Assembly (NCBI RefSeq): GCF_003932495.1
Contig: NZ_QZMT01000005.1
Coordinates: 1-64,000 of the forward strand
DNA length: 64,000 nucleotides
Reading direction: 5' to 3'
From: Guyparkeria sp. SCN-R1
Lineage (GTDB): Bacteria; Pseudomonadota; Gammaproteobacteria; Halothiobacillales; Halothiobacillaceae
The position numbers were made by a program, and so were the translations under genes. How positions within the stretch are numbered: the stretch's first letter is position 1; each line of letters begins with the position of its first letter. Below are positions 35,317 to 44,481 of the stretch, piece after piece. Below the pieces are notes generated by a model. It was not told the DNA's origin, made no database searches, and saw only the letters and a program-made list of their open reading frames with translations.

Positions 35317-36912
35317 GTGGATGCGAACCGAGCGAGTCCGTTGCTGGAAATCACCGGCCTGGATGTCTCCGTGGAAGGAAGCCGGTTGGTGCGTGGGGTC
35401 TCCTTCGAGGTCGCCGCGGGCGAGCGGGTTGCCCTGGTGGGGGAGTCGGGGTCCGGCAAGACCGTCACGGCCTTGTCGATACTCCGGCTGTTCGACGCCG
35501 GCGGGGCGAGTACGCAAGGCGACATCCGCTTCGAGGGCGAAGACGTGCTGGCGATGAGCCAGCCCCGACTGCGGGGCCTGCGCGGCAATCGGGTGGGCAT
35601 GATCTTCCAGGAGCCGATGACCGCGCTCAATCCGCTCAAGACGATCGGCGCTCAGATCGCCGAGGTGCTGGTGCGCCACCGGGGTCTGCGTGGCGAGGCG
35701 TTGCGGCAGCGGGTCAACGAATTGCTCGACCAGGTGCGGCTACCCGAGCCCGAGCGCGTGATGCGCGCCATGCCTCATCAGCTTTCCGGCGGGCAGCGTC
35801 AGCGGGCCATGATCGCGATGGCGATTGCCTGCAACCCGAGCCTGGTCATTGCCGACGAGCCCACGACGGCACTGGATGCCGGGCTGCGCAAGACCATCAT
35901 GGATCTCCTGGTGGAGCTGCAGCAGCGTCTGGGCATGAGTCTCTTGCTGATCACCCACGACCTGCCGGTGGTGCGCCGTTACGCCGACCGCGTGATGGTG
36001 ATGCGCGACGGGGCGATCGTCGAGGCCGGCCCCACCGACGCGATCTTCGCCCGCCCCAAGGACAGCTACACCCAGACGCTGCTCGAGGCCCGCCAGGTCG
36101 CCCCGATGGTCGGTCCGGTGCGTCCGGATGCCGCCGAACGGCTGCGTTGCGAAGGTCTGGGGGTCACGGTCGGCAAGCGGCGCTGGTTCGGGGCCGACAC
36201 GCGCAGCGAGATACTCAAGGGCATCGATCTTGCCCTGCACGCTGGGCAAACCCTGGGCGTGGTGGGCGAATCGGGCTCGGGGAAGACGACCCTGGCGCTA
36301 TCGCTGCTGCGGCTGATGGACGGGGCCGAGGGGGCCGTCTGGCTCGCCGGTCGGCGTGTCGACGGGATGCGCGAACGCCAGTTCCGCCCGTTCCGGCGCG
36401 ATTTGCAGGTGGTATTCCAGGACCCGTACGGCGCGTTGTCGCCACGCATGAACATCGCCCAGATCGTCGGCGAGGGGCTGGATGTCCACGAAGCGGGGCT
36501 CACGCGCGGCGAGCGGCGAGAGCGAATCGAGCGGGTGCTTGAGGAAGTGGGCCTCGACCCGGCGGTGATGTCGCGCTACCCGCACGAGTTCTCCGGCGGG
36601 CAGCGCCAGCGCATCGCGATCGCGCGCGCGCTGATCCTCAAGCCCAAGGTGCTGGTCCTCGACGAACCGACCAGTGCGCTCGATGCGGCGGTACAGTTGC
36701 AGGTGCTGCGCCTGCTCGGCGACCTGCAGGCCGAGCACGGTTTGACCTACTTGCTTATCACCCACGATCTCGCCGTGGTGCGCGCCCTGGCGCACCGGGT
36801 GGTGGTGATGCTCGACGGCGAGATCGTGGAGTCCGGCGAGACCCGCGCGTTGCTGGATGCCCCGGTCCACGACTACACCCGCCAGCTGATCGAGAGTGCG
36901 CTGCTCGCCTGA
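35317..36912 (+). CDS. yejF: YejF-type dual ABC ATPase (peptide/microcin C import)
   Basis: 531-residue ATP-binding protein with two full nucleotide-binding domains of the oligopeptide type. The first has GESGSGKTVTALS, LSGGQRQRAMIAMAI and ADEPTTALDAG; the second has GESGSGKTTLALS, FSGGQRQRIAIARALI and LDEPTSALDAAVQ. The layout is that of YejF, which energises the YejABE peptide transporter. No permease or binding-protein genes are adjacent, so the partners must be encoded elsewhere. I start at the GTG preceded by GGGAGGA; the 35 upstream codons are low-complexity. Confidence 0.88.
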   Translation: MDANRASPLLEITGLDVSVEGSRLVRGVSFEVAAGERVALVGESGSGKTVTALSILRLFDAGGASTQGDIRFEGEDVLAMSQPRLRGLRGNRVGMIFQEPMTALNPLKTIGAQIAEVLVRHRGLRGEALRQRVNELLDQVRLPEPERVMRAMPHQLSGGQRQRAMIAMAIACNPSLVIADEPTTALDAGLRKTIMDLLVELQQRLGMSLLLITHDLPVVRRYADRVMVMRDGAIVEAGPTDAIFARPKDSYTQTLLEARQVAPMVGPVRPDAAERLRCEGLGVTVGKRRWFGADTRSEILKGIDLALHAGQTLGVVGESGSGKTTLALSLLRLMDGAEGAVWLAGRRVDGMRERQFRPFRRDLQVVFQDPYGALSPRMNIAQIVGEGLDVHEAGLTRGERRERIERVLEEVGLDPAVMSRYPHEFSGGQRQRIAIARALILKPKVLVLDEPTSALDAAVQLQVLRLLGDLQAEHGLTYLLITHDLAVVRALAHRVVVMLDGEIVESGETRALLDAPVHDYTRQLIESALLA

Positions 36913-36988
36913 GGGGCGACCCGGAGTCGAGGCGGCTCCGGGCGGGCGTGAGCCTCGTCGTCCCCATGTGGCGGCAAGCGCGGGCAAG

Positions 36989-37006
36989 GGCCGCGCCGGC
37001 GCGGCC
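36989..37006. terminator. GC palindrome between convergent genes
   Basis: An 18-bp perfect palindrome (GGCCGCGCC/GGCGCGGCC) sits between the convergent YejF-type gene and the GAF-GGDEF gene, 12 bp from the latter's stop. There is no U-run, so termination would be inefficient or Rho-assisted. Confidence 0.4.
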
Positions 37007-37017
37007 GGGGCGCCCGT

Positions 37018-38151
37018 TCAGCCCGTGATGGGGCCCAACCCGTCGATCACCCGGATCCCGTCCCGTTGTTCCGAACCGACGCCGATGCGGCCGCGCCCGG
37101 CGGCCTTGGCAGCGTAAAGGGCCTCGTCGGCCTGACGCAGCAGTTCGTCGGGGCTGTCCTCGCGCCGTGGTGGTTCGAGGCTTGCCACGCCCAGGCTGGT
37201 ACCGGTATCGCAGGGAGAAAAATCCGCGCGCTCCACAGCCGCGAGCACCCGCCTTGCGACGTCGATGGCCGCGTGGTGATCGGCCAGGGGCAGGATGATC
37301 GCGAACTCGTCGCCGCCGTAGCGGGCGATGAAGTCGGTGGGCCGGGACACCGAGCGCAGGATGTCGGCGAAGGTGCGGATCACCCGGTCGCCGACCTGGT
37401 GACCGAAGCGGTCGTTGCAGGGCTTGAAGCGATCGAGATCGAGCAACACCAGCGACAGCGGGCTTTCGTGTTCGCGGGTGAGCGCCAGGGCCTCTTCCAG
37501 GCGGGTGTCGAAGGCGGCGCGGTTGCCCAGGCGCGAGAGCTTGTCGGTATCGGCGCGGGTGCGCAGTTCGCCAGCGATGGTCTCGAGTTCGCGATTGCGA
37601 TGCTCCAGCTGAGCGAGGATGACCTCGCGTTCCTCGTGCTCGCGTCTGAGCTCGCGCTCGCCCCGACGCAGCTCGGCCAGGCGCATGGCCTGGCGGGCCA
37701 GGGCATCGACGGCGGCCCGCTGATGGGTATCCAGCGTTCTCGGCCGGTGATCGACCACGCACAGCGTGCCGATCGCCAGACCGTTATCGGTCGTCAGCGG
37801 CACGCCGTAGTAGAAGATGGTGGGCGAGCGGGCGTCCATCACGTTGGGGTTGTCGGCGAAACGCTCGTCCTCGCGCGCATCGGGGACGTAGGTAGCCCGG
37901 TCGGGCGTCAGGATCGCGTGCGCGCAGAAGGTATGCTCGCGTTGGACATCGTCGAGCGTGGCGCCGTCGACCGACTTGAACCATTCGCGCTCGGCGTCAA
38001 TCAGGCCGATCAGCGCCAGCGGGGTGTCGCTGAGGTAGCGAGCGAGATGGGTGAGGTCGTCGAACGACGGGTCGGCCGGGGTATCGAGTATCTCCAAGCC
38101 GCGTAGCGCCGCGAGCCGTTCGGTTTCGTTGGCCGGGATGGCTGGCTTCAT
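37018..38151 (-). CDS. GAF-GGDEF diguanylate cyclase
   Basis: 377-residue soluble predicted diguanylate cyclase. The N-terminal GAF domain (about residues 15-165) has the common LDTPADPSFDDLTHLARYL start, the DAEREWFKSVDG block and CAHAILTPDRATYVPDAREDERFADNP. A coiled linker leads to GGDEF (ARYGGDEFAIIL) with an inhibitory RxxD site (RPTD) just before. GAF domains of this subtype often sense small ligands or redox, but no haem or Fe-S motif is evident. It is a single gene, upstream of nothing in its direction except the convergent ABC gene. Confidence 0.92.
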   Translation of the reverse strand: MKPAIPANETERLAALRGLEILDTPADPSFDDLTHLARYLSDTPLALIGLIDAEREWFKSVDGATLDDVQREHTFCAHAILTPDRATYVPDAREDERFADNPNVMDARSPTIFYYGVPLTTDNGLAIGTLCVVDHRPRTLDTHQRAAVDALARQAMRLAELRRGERELRREHEEREVILAQLEHRNRELETIAGELRTRADTDKLSRLGNRAAFDTRLEEALALTREHESPLSLVLLDLDRFKPCNDRFGHQVGDRVIRTFADILRSVSRPTDFIARYGGDEFAIILPLADHHAAIDVARRVLAAVERADFSPCDTGTSLGVASLEPPRREDSPDELLRQADEALYAAKAAGRGRIGVGSEQRDGIRVIDGLGPITG

Positions 38152-38206
38152 GGGCCTCCACGTGTCGATGAGACCCGCCCGGCACCGCAGGCGGGCCGGC
38201 GCCGGA

Positions 38207-39424
38207 TCACCCCCGGAATCGTTGCATCACCAGCGAGGCGTTGGTGCCGCCGAAGCCGAAGCTGTTCGAGAGCACCGTGTCGATCCGCTGGTCTTCCAGC
38301 GTCCGCGTGGCGATCCGGGCGTGTTCGGCCTCGGGCTCGAGGGTCTCGACGTTCGCCGAGGCCGCGATGAAGTCGTTCTGCATCATCAGCAGCGAGTAGA
38401 TCGCCTCGTGCACGCCGGCGGCGCCAAGCGCGTGGCCGGAGAGCGACTTGGTCGAGGTGACGATCGGCTGGTGATCGCCGAAGACCTCGGTCATCGCCTG
38501 CAGCTCGCGCAGGTCGCCGACCTTGGTGGAGGTGCCGTGGGCGTTGACGTAGTCAATCGGCGCCTCGACCGTCGACAGCGCCTGCTGCATGCAGCGCACC
38601 GCGCCTTCGCCGGAGGGCTGGACCATGTCGTAACCGTCGGAGGTTGCGCCGTAGCCGGTGACCTCGGCGAGGATAGTCGCGCCGCGGGCCTGGGCGTGCT
38701 CGAGCGACTCGAGGACGACCATGCCGCCGCCACCGGCGATGACGAAGCCGTCGCGGCCCACGTCGTAGGGACGCGAGGCCTTGTCCGGCGTGTCATTGAA
38801 GTTCGAGGACAGGGCGCCCATGGCATCGAACATCGCCGACAGTGACCAGTGCAGCTCCTCGCCGCCACCGGCGAAGATCACGTCCTGCTTGCCGAACTGG
38901 ATCTGCTCGACGCCGGCACCGATGCAGTGCGCGGAGGTCGAGCAGGCCGAGCTGATCGAGTAGTTGATGCCCTTGATCTTGAACGGCGTGGCCAGGCAGG
39001 CCGAGGTGGTCGAGCCCATGGTGCGGGTGACCATGTACGGACCGACCCGCTTGATGCCTTTTTCCCGGGCGATATCGGCGGTGGCGACGATGTTCTCGCA
39101 GGAAGAGCCGCCAGAGCCGGTAATCAGACCGGCGCGCGGGTTGGAGACCTGCTCTTCGGTCAGGCCGGCTTGCTCGATCGCCTCTTTCATCGCGAGGTAG
39201 TTGTAGGCGGCTGCCGAGCCCATGAAGCGCAGCAGCTTGCGATCGATATGCTCGGCCGGATCGATCTTGAGCGTTCCGGCGACGTGCGAGCGAAAACCGT
39301 GCTCGACCTGCTCGGGGTTGCGTTCGATGCCCGAACGACCTTCCTGAAGCGAGGCGAGCACCTCTTTGCAGTTGTTGCCCAGGCTGGACACGATGCCCAT
39401 GCCGGTGATGACGACTCGGCGCAT
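38207..39424 (-). CDS. fabB: 3-oxoacyl-ACP synthase I (FabB)
   Basis: 405-residue condensing enzyme that elongates saturated and unsaturated acyl-ACP chains. The active-site Cys is in [18 protein letters not shown], with the catalytic histidines in [11 protein letters not shown] and [11 protein letters not shown]. The start [18 protein letters not shown] is as in E. coli FabB. It lies 7 bp after fabA, the standard gammaproteobacterial fabA-fabB pair for unsaturated fatty acids. Confidence 0.97.
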   Translation of the reverse strand: MRRVVITGMGIVSSLGNNCKEVLASLQEGRSGIERNPEQVEHGFRSHVAGTLKIDPAEHIDRKLLRFMGSAAAYNYLAMKEAIEQAGLTEEQVSNPRAGLITGSGGSSCENIVATADIAREKGIKRVGPYMVTRTMGSTTSACLATPFKIKGINYSISSACSTSAHCIGAGVEQIQFGKQDVIFAGGGEELHWSLSAMFDAMGALSSNFNDTPDKASRPYDVGRDGFVIAGGGGMVVLESLEHAQARGATILAEVTGYGATSDGYDMVQPSGEGAVRCMQQALSTVEAPIDYVNAHGTSTKVGDLRELQAMTEVFGDHQPIVTSTKSLSGHALGAAGVHEAIYSLLMMQNDFIAASANVETLEPEAEHARIATRTLEDQRIDTVLSNSFGFGGTNASLVMQRFRG

Positions 39425-39431
39425 TGAGTGG

Positions 39432-39950
39432 TTACTCCGAAAGTGCTTCTGTGCTGGTAAACAGTCCTACCCGAAGATCTTTGGCTTCGTAGATGACGAC
39501 GCCGTCGCAGAGCATCTGCGCATCGGCAATGCCCATCGTGAGCTTGCGCATGATGACGCGCTTCATCTGCACACGGTATTCAACCTTCTTGTTTCTCGGC
39601 AAGACCTGTCCCGAGAATTTTACATCACCGACGCCCAATGCGCGCCCGTGGCCCTTGCCGCCGCTCCAGCCGAGGAAGAAGCCGACCAACTGCCACATGG
39701 CGTCCAGGCCCAGGCAGCCCGGCATGACCGGGTCGCCTTCGAAATGGCAGGCAAAGAACCAGAGATCCGGGTGGATCTTGAGTTCCGCCTGCATCTCGCC
39801 CTTGCCGTATTCGCCACCCTCGTCGGTGATCAGGTTGATGCGATCGAACATCAGCATCGGCGGCAGCGGTAGTTGCGCGTTGCCGGGCCCGAACATTTCG
39901 CCCGTGGCGCAGCGAATCAGATCGTCGTATTCGAAGGTCGATTGGGACAT
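39432..39950 (-). CDS. fabA: 3-hydroxydecanoyl-ACP dehydratase/isomerase (FabA)
   Basis: 172-residue dehydratase that also isomerises trans-2- to cis-3-decenoyl-ACP, starting unsaturated fatty acid synthesis. The hot-dog fold carries the catalytic His in [23 protein letters not shown], with the Asp of the same block, and the [12 protein letters not shown] segment. The frame is open 25 codons further upstream; the ATG giving [11 protein letters not shown] with AGGA upstream is the family start. Coupled to fabB. Confidence 0.97.
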   Translation of the reverse strand: MSQSTFEYDDLIRCATGEMFGPGNAQLPLPPMLMFDRINLITDEGGEYGKGEMQAELKIHPDLWFFACHFEGDPVMPGCLGLDAMWQLVGFFLGWSGGKGHGRALGVGDVKFSGQVLPRNKKVEYRVQMKRVIMRKLTMGIADAQMLCDGVVIYEAKDLRVGLFTSTEALSE

Positions 39951-40091
39951 GGTATTCCTGGCGCAAAAACGCGGATGGTACCGCAATCCGGTCTTGTACG
40001 CAGCCTGCGGCAAATCACGCGGCACGTAGGTAATTGAATTGGCATATGATCACCTGTGTTCTGGCCAAAGACAATGAGTGGAGGTGAGCAG

Positions 40092-40559
40092 ATGAAAGGA
40101 CGTATCGATAAGACGGTCGCGGGCCTGATGGCCGTGTTGCTGGCCCCGGGGCTGGCATTTGGGCCGGCGCAGGCCAGCGAGGACGAACACGATGCCAGCG
40201 GCGTGCACGAATTCCACGAAACCATGGAGAAGCTGGGCGAGCACACCGAGCAGATCGTGAAGGCGTTCAACCACGAAGACTGGGAGTGGGTGGCCAAGGA
40301 AGCGCGGGCCATCGCTGAACACCCGCGCCCGCCCGCCGAGGAGCGCAAGCGCATCATGGCGTTCGCCGGGGATCGTCGTGCCGAGTTCCAGAAAGCCGAC
40401 CACGCGGCCCACGAGTCAGCGGCGACGCTCGCCGACGTGGCGGATATCGGTGACGGCCGAGAGGTCATCCGGGCGTTTGCCGACCTGCAGGCCACCTGCC
40501 TCGATTGTCACGCGAGTTTCCGGAACGATTTCCGCCAACACTTCTACGTGAACAAGTAG
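40092..40559 (+). CDS. Cytochrome c'-family protein (c-556-like)
   Basis: 155-residue exported protein. A signal peptide (TVAGLMAVLLAPGLAFGPAQA) is followed by a four-helix-bundle-like body and a C-terminal haem site CLDCHASFRNDF, the position and sequence typical of cytochrome c'/c-556. Such proteins bind NO or act in electron transfer, but no axial-Met evidence separates the types here: there is a Met early in the mature protein (ETMEKLGEHTEQIV). GGAGG lies 7 nt before the ATG. A TATGAT -10 box at 40045-40050 is a plausible promoter. It is divergent from fabA. Confidence 0.85.
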   Translation: MKGRIDKTVAGLMAVLLAPGLAFGPAQASEDEHDASGVHEFHETMEKLGEHTEQIVKAFNHEDWEWVAKEARAIAEHPRPPAEERKRIMAFAGDRRAEFQKADHAAHESAATLADVADIGDGREVIRAFADLQATCLDCHASFRNDFRQHFYVNK

Positions 40560-40668
40560 GGGGCAGTCGGTTAGTTCTTGTGTCGTCGGGGCCAGACCTT
40601 GCGCCCCCCACTAAAGGTCGTCGCGTCTCCCTGCCATCGTGGCGGGGGCGGGCGGCCTTTGTCGTTAC

Positions 40669-41082
40669 CTAATCGAACTCGGGCCGCTTGACGGCCAGCA
40701 GGCCGGTCAGCCAGCCGATCCAGCCGAGCATCAGAAATAGCCCGCCGATGGGCGTGATCGCCCCGGGCCAGGGTTGGTTGAACAGGGTCAGGGCGTAGAG
40801 GCTGCCACTGAACAGGATGATGCCGATCAGCCAGAGCCCCGCGATGGTCAGCCGCCAGCGGGCTGGGGCAGCCCAGTGGGCCATCAGCATCAGTGCCAGG
40901 GTGTGCACGAAGTGCAGCATGATGGCGGTGTCCACCTGCCGTTGGGCGTCCAGGTTGGTCGGCGCCATCGGGCCGTGCGCGGCCAGCGCGGCCAGCATGA
41001 CCGCGACCAGGCCACTGACCAGACCGATGGCCAGCACCCGTCGGTCCGCGAGATGGACTTGATGGCCGGGAGTCTCCCGCAT
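40669..41082 (-). CDS. DUF423 membrane protein (YgdD-like)
   Basis: 137-residue integral membrane protein of the DUF423/UPF0382 family with four predicted helices. The conserved features are LAALAAHGP after helix 1, HFVHTLALMLMAHW, and the C-terminal GSLYALTLFNQPWPGAITPIGGLFLMLGW. Its function is not established. It lies 30 bp downstream of the small PA3496-like gene on the same strand. Confidence 0.92.
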   Translation of the reverse strand: MRETPGHQVHLADRRVLAIGLVSGLVAVMLAALAAHGPMAPTNLDAQRQVDTAIMLHFVHTLALMLMAHWAAPARWRLTIAGLWLIGIILFSGSLYALTLFNQPWPGAITPIGGLFLMLGWIGWLTGLLAVKRPEFD

Positions 41083-41112
41083 GCGTTGGCTCCGCTGGTT
41101 TGGAAGGGGGGG

Positions 41113-41292
41113 TCAGAATTCGTCGGTCATCTGCGCCCGCAGTCGGCGTTCCTCGAGGAGGTCGTCAAGTCGGCGCCGGGCATCCTTCGTACCCTTGATG
41201 CTGTCGAGCAGGGAGTCGTTGTTCTGCTCGTCGTCTTCGACGTCGGTATCGTCCCAGTCGTCGATATCTTGGTAGTCGTTTTCTTTGCTCAT
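41113..41292 (-). CDS. Small PA3496-family protein
   Basis: 59-residue protein too short for usual ORF cut-offs. An acidic N-terminal half (NDYQDIDDWDDTDVEDDEQNND) is followed by a basic helix SIKGTKDARRRLDDLLEERRLRAQ. The layout, an acidic head then DARRRLDxLLEERRL, matches from memory the PA3496 family described as putative envelope-integrity proteins. There is no signal peptide or membrane segment, so the location is unclear. A GGCAGG sits just before the ATG. It is in line with DUF423 and probably cotranscribed. Confidence 0.78.
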   Translation of the reverse strand: MSKENDYQDIDDWDDTDVEDDEQNNDSLLDSIKGTKDARRRLDDLLEERRLRAQMTDEF

Positions 41293-41623
41293 GATGTACC
41301 TGCCTGATCAAAACGTTCAAGGCGACCATCGAGCGAGGTCGCGTTGGTATCGATCGACGGTCATGGCCAAGTCCTACAGGCCATCATGGGTCCCGGGTGC
41401 ATGTCCCGAGCCGGCGCCCGTCCGCGGGGATGACCAGCCGATTTCCGGCGCGTTATACCGCGTTTTTTCGGTCGGTCAAAGCAAATTGTTCATCGCGCCG
41501 GGGCGCGCATGGCCGCGGGCTTTGCGGCGATGCAACAGGTGGGTACGGGGAGGTCGGAAAACGCGTCCGTTGAGCGTGTGTGCGGAGTGCGGGAAAGGGC
41601 GGGGGTGAGGCTGACGCCGAGGC
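41293..41623. other. 331-bp non-coding gap between the PA3496-like gene and fis
   Basis: I see no convincing gene here. It contains a CGCGCC/GGCGCG hairpin (about 41495-41508), a GCGACC/GGTCGC inverted repeat (about 41321-41340) and a T-rich patch (GTTTTTT near 41462). It would include the 3' end of the dusB-fis transcript and the promoter of the PA3496-like and DUF423 genes. The plus-strand open frame through it is Arg/Pro-rich without features. Confidence 0.35.
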
Positions 41624-41932
41624 TCAGATCAGGTCGTGGTCGCGCAGTTTCTTTCGCAGTGTGCTGCGGTTGATGCCCAGGCAGGCGGCGGCCCGGCTCT
41701 GGTTATGATCGCAGCGTTCCAGCACGCGGGCGAGCAGGGGGCGCTCCACCTGACCCATGACCAGCTGATAGAGGTTGCTGGGCTGGTCTTCCTCGAAGGC
41801 ATCCCAGAGGATGTCGAGCGCGTCGATGATGGTCTCGTGCACGTCTTGGTGACATTCGGCCGCACGACGGGCGCTGCCGTTGAGCGACGACACGTTGGGC
41901 TGGGAGGTGGCGGTGCTGGATGAGTAGGTCAT
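41624..41932 (-). CDS. fis: Fis-family DNA-binding protein
   Basis: 102-residue nucleoid-associated regulator. The C-terminal helix-turn-helix (ARVLERCDHNQSRAAACLGINRSTLRKKLRDHDL) is the Fis signature, preceded by the helical region with LYQLVMGQVERPLLARVLE. The N-terminal arm is Ser/Thr-rich and differs from E. coli. The start used gives MTYSSST; the frame remains open 22 codons further. It follows dusB by 112 bp, the classical dusB-fis order that gives Fis growth-phase control. Confidence 0.93.
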   Translation of the reverse strand: MTYSSSTATSQPNVSSLNGSARRAAECHQDVHETIIDALDILWDAFEEDQPSNLYQLVMGQVERPLLARVLERCDHNQSRAAACLGINRSTLRKKLRDHDLI

Positions 41933-42044
41933 TATTCTTTTCAACAACGCGGCATGAGGGGCGGACAGGACCACGAGACGCCGGGACGAACGGATCACTC
42001 CGTGGTCGTCCCGTGTCTCCTCGATCGAGCGTTCCGCTGGCCGT

Positions 42045-43115
42045 TCAGGCGCTCACGTTGGCGGACGGTCTCGATACGCTGCGAAGCTCGGCCTCCCGCC
42101 GGTCAAGCCACCGGCGCTGGGACTCGATGGTCTCCAGTCGGTTGAACTTCTTGCGCGTCCCTTCGTCAATCGGTAGCTGCGAAGAATACCACCCCCAGTG
42201 CTTCCTCGCGATGCGCACGCCCATCACATTTCCGTAATGGCGATAAATATTCTCGAATTGCTCGCGCACAAAGCCCATGATCTCGGTCGGTGCCGGATCG
42301 GGCGGAACGTCGCGGCCTTCCAGCGCGGCACGCAACTGGGCGAATAGCCACGGGCGACCGAAGGCAGCACGACCGATCATCAGCCCGGCGGCACCGGTCT
42401 TTTCCAGCACCGCCAAGGCCCGGTCCACCGAGTCGATATCGCCGTTGGCCAGCACCGGGATGCGGCGTTCGGCGACCACCTGCGCGATGGTGTCGTATTC
42501 CGCCTCGCCGAGGTACTTCTGCGCCCGCGTGCGACCGTGAATCGAGAGCATGGCGATGCCCGACTCCTCGGCGATCCGGGCGATTTCGGGGGCATTGCGC
42601 CATGTCTCTTCCGGTCCGGTACGCATCTTGAGCGTGACTGGGCAGGGCACGGCATTGACCGTCGCCTCGAGCAGTCGGGCGACCGTATCGGGCTCGGCCA
42701 TCAGCGCCGAGCCGGCCGCCTTGCGGCAGACCTTCTTGGCCGGGCAGCCCAGGTTGAGGTCGATCAGCTGCGCGCCGTCGCGGTAGGCCTGACGCGCGGC
42801 CTCGGCAAGATCATGGGGCTCGTTGCCCAGAAGCTGGACGGCGCGCGGCTCCGGGTCGTCGGCGCGGATGCGGCGTTGTTCGCTCTTGCGCGTGTTCCGC
42901 AGCTCCGGCTTGCTGCTGATCATCTCGTTGACCACCAGTCCCGCGCCCTGGTCGAAACACAGCTGGCGAAAGGGGCGATCGGAAATGCCGGCCATCGGCG
43001 CGAGCGCCAGGGGAAACTCGATCGGCAGGCGGCGGTCGCATCCGACCAGCTCGATCGGTGCAAGACGCGCTGCGGACGCGGTTTGCGTTGGCAGGTCAGG
43101 GTGTGCGGACGTCAA
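42045..43115 (-). CDS. dusB: tRNA-dihydrouridine synthase DusB
   Basis: 356-residue FMN enzyme reducing uridine to dihydrouridine at position 17 of tRNA. Blocks are ALAPMAGISDRPFRQLC, MISSKPEL, IDLNLGCPAKKVCRKAAGSALM with the catalytic Cys in GCPAKKVC, SIHGRTRAQKYLGEAEYD, VLANGDI and GLMIGRAAFGRPW. Its first 20 bp overlap the end of dctM, so this operon may extend from thrB through dctQM to dusB-fis. Confidence 0.95.
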   Translation of the reverse strand: MTSAHPDLPTQTASAARLAPIELVGCDRRLPIEFPLALAPMAGISDRPFRQLCFDQGAGLVVNEMISSKPELRNTRKSEQRRIRADDPEPRAVQLLGNEPHDLAEAARQAYRDGAQLIDLNLGCPAKKVCRKAAGSALMAEPDTVARLLEATVNAVPCPVTLKMRTGPEETWRNAPEIARIAEESGIAMLSIHGRTRAQKYLGEAEYDTIAQVVAERRIPVLANGDIDSVDRALAVLEKTGAAGLMIGRAAFGRPWLFAQLRAALEGRDVPPDPAPTEIMGFVREQFENIYRHYGNVMGVRIARKHWGWYSSQLPIDEGTRKKFNRLETIESQRRWLDRREAELRSVSRPSANVSA

Positions 43116-44478
43116 GGGTCTCGGGCAGCCAGGTGACGATGTCCGGGAAAATTACCAACAGGGCCAGCACGGCTATCTGGATGGCGATGAACGGCAGGAC
43201 CCCGCGATAGATCTGGGCGGTGCGAATGCTGGCCGGTGCCGCCCCGCGCAAGTAGAACAGCGAGAAGCCGAACGGCGGGGTGAGGAAGCTCGTCTGGAGG
43301 TTCACCGCGAGCAAGATGCCCAGCCAGATCGGGTCGATGCCCATCATCAGCAGGACGGGGGCGACGATCGGTACCACCACGAAGGTGATCTCGATGAAGT
43401 CGAGCATGAAGCCGAGCAGGAAGACGATCACCATGACGATCAGCAGGGCGGTCATCGCGCCCCCCGGCAGGCCCGAGAGCAGGTCATGAACCATTTCGTC
43501 GCCGCCGAACCCGCGGAAGACCAGCGAGAAGATCGAGGCGCCGATGAAGATCATGAACACCATCGCGGTTACTCGCAGGGTGGCGGTCAGGCTCTCGTGC
43601 AGCACGGGGAAGGTCAGGCGTCGCTTCGCCAAGGCGAGCAGCAGGGCGCCAACCGCGCCAACGGCGGCCGCCTCGGTCGGCGTGGCGATGCCGCTCATGA
43701 TTGAGCCGAGCACCAGCACGATCAAAGCGATCGGTGGAGCCAGCGCGATCAGTAGCCGGCTGATTGGTGGTCGCTCGGCGAGTTCGGCCTCGGTGAGTCC
43801 CGGCACCCGCTCGGGCTGGCGCCAGGCCACGAACAGGATGTAGGCGGCGTAGGCGCCCACCAGGATCAGGCCGGGGATCAGGGCGCCGCTGAACAGATCG
43901 CTTACCGCCACGGTCTCGGGCGAGAAGATGCCTTGCTCGAGCTGCGCCTGGGTGTAGGCATTGGCCAGCTGGTCGCCCAGCAGCACGAGGATGATCGACG
44001 GCGGGATGATCTGGCCGAGCGTACCGGCGGCGGCCACCGAGCCCGAGGCCAGGCGGGGGTCGTAACCGCGGCGCAGCATGACGGGCAGGGCGATCAGCCC
44101 GAGCGTCACGACGGTCGCGCCGACGATGCCGGTGCTGGCCGCGAGGATCGCGCCGACCAGCATCATCGACAGCCCCAACCCGCCCGGGCGGCGGCCGAAC
44201 AGCGCGCTCATGTTCTCGAGCAGGTCGTCGGCCACCCGGGCCTTTTCCAGCAACACGCCCATCAGCACGAACAGCGGCACGGCCACCAGCGTCTGGTTGA
44301 GCATGATGCCGAACAGGCGGTTGGGCATGGCGCTCATCAGGCCGTGGTCGAAGACGCCGATCAGCGTGCCGAGCCCCGCGAAGACCAGTGAGACGCCGGC
44401 GAGCACGAAGGCGACCGGGAAGCCGCTCATCAGCGCGGCGAAGATGGTCAGCACCATCAGGAGCAGTAGCCATTCCAT
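43096..44478 (-). CDS. dctM: TRAP transporter large permease (DctM)
   Basis: 460-residue inner-membrane subunit of a tripartite periplasmic transporter, with about 12 helices. Family blocks are MSGFPVAFVLAGVSLVFAGLG, FVLMGVLLEKARVADDLLE, GILAASTGIVGATVV, PPSIILVLLGD and TPTEAAAVGAVGALLLAL, plus the C-terminal MGIDPIWLGILLAVNLQTSFLTPPFGFSLFYLRG. Such systems import carboxylates by sodium gradient with a binding protein DctP. No DctP gene is nearby. It is 3 bp after dctQ. Confidence 0.93.
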   Translation of the reverse strand: MEWLLLLMVLTIFAALMSGFPVAFVLAGVSLVFAGLGTLIGVFDHGLMSAMPNRLFGIMLNQTLVAVPLFVLMGVLLEKARVADDLLENMSALFGRRPGGLGLSMMLVGAILAASTGIVGATVVTLGLIALPVMLRRGYDPRLASGSVAAAGTLGQIIPPSIILVLLGDQLANAYTQAQLEQGIFSPETVAVSDLFSGALIPGLILVGAYAAYILFVAWRQPERVPGLTEAELAERPPISRLLIALAPPIALIVLVLGSIMSGIATPTEAAAVGAVGALLLALAKRRLTFPVLHESLTATLRVTAMVFMIFIGASIFSLVFRGFGGDEMVHDLLSGLPGGAMTALLIVMVIVFLLGFMLDFIEITFVVVPIVAPVLLMMGIDPIWLGILLAVNLQTSFLTPPFGFSLFYLRGAAPASIRTAQIYRGVLPFIAIQIAVLALLVIFPDIVTWLPETLDVRTP

Positions 44479-44481
44479 GCC

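Noticed and set aside
35120-35557. Plus-strand open frame MAFWFPRF... before the YejF-type gene
   Set aside because: It overlaps the start of the ABC ATPase in another frame and becomes a shadow; the first residues alone are not enough support.
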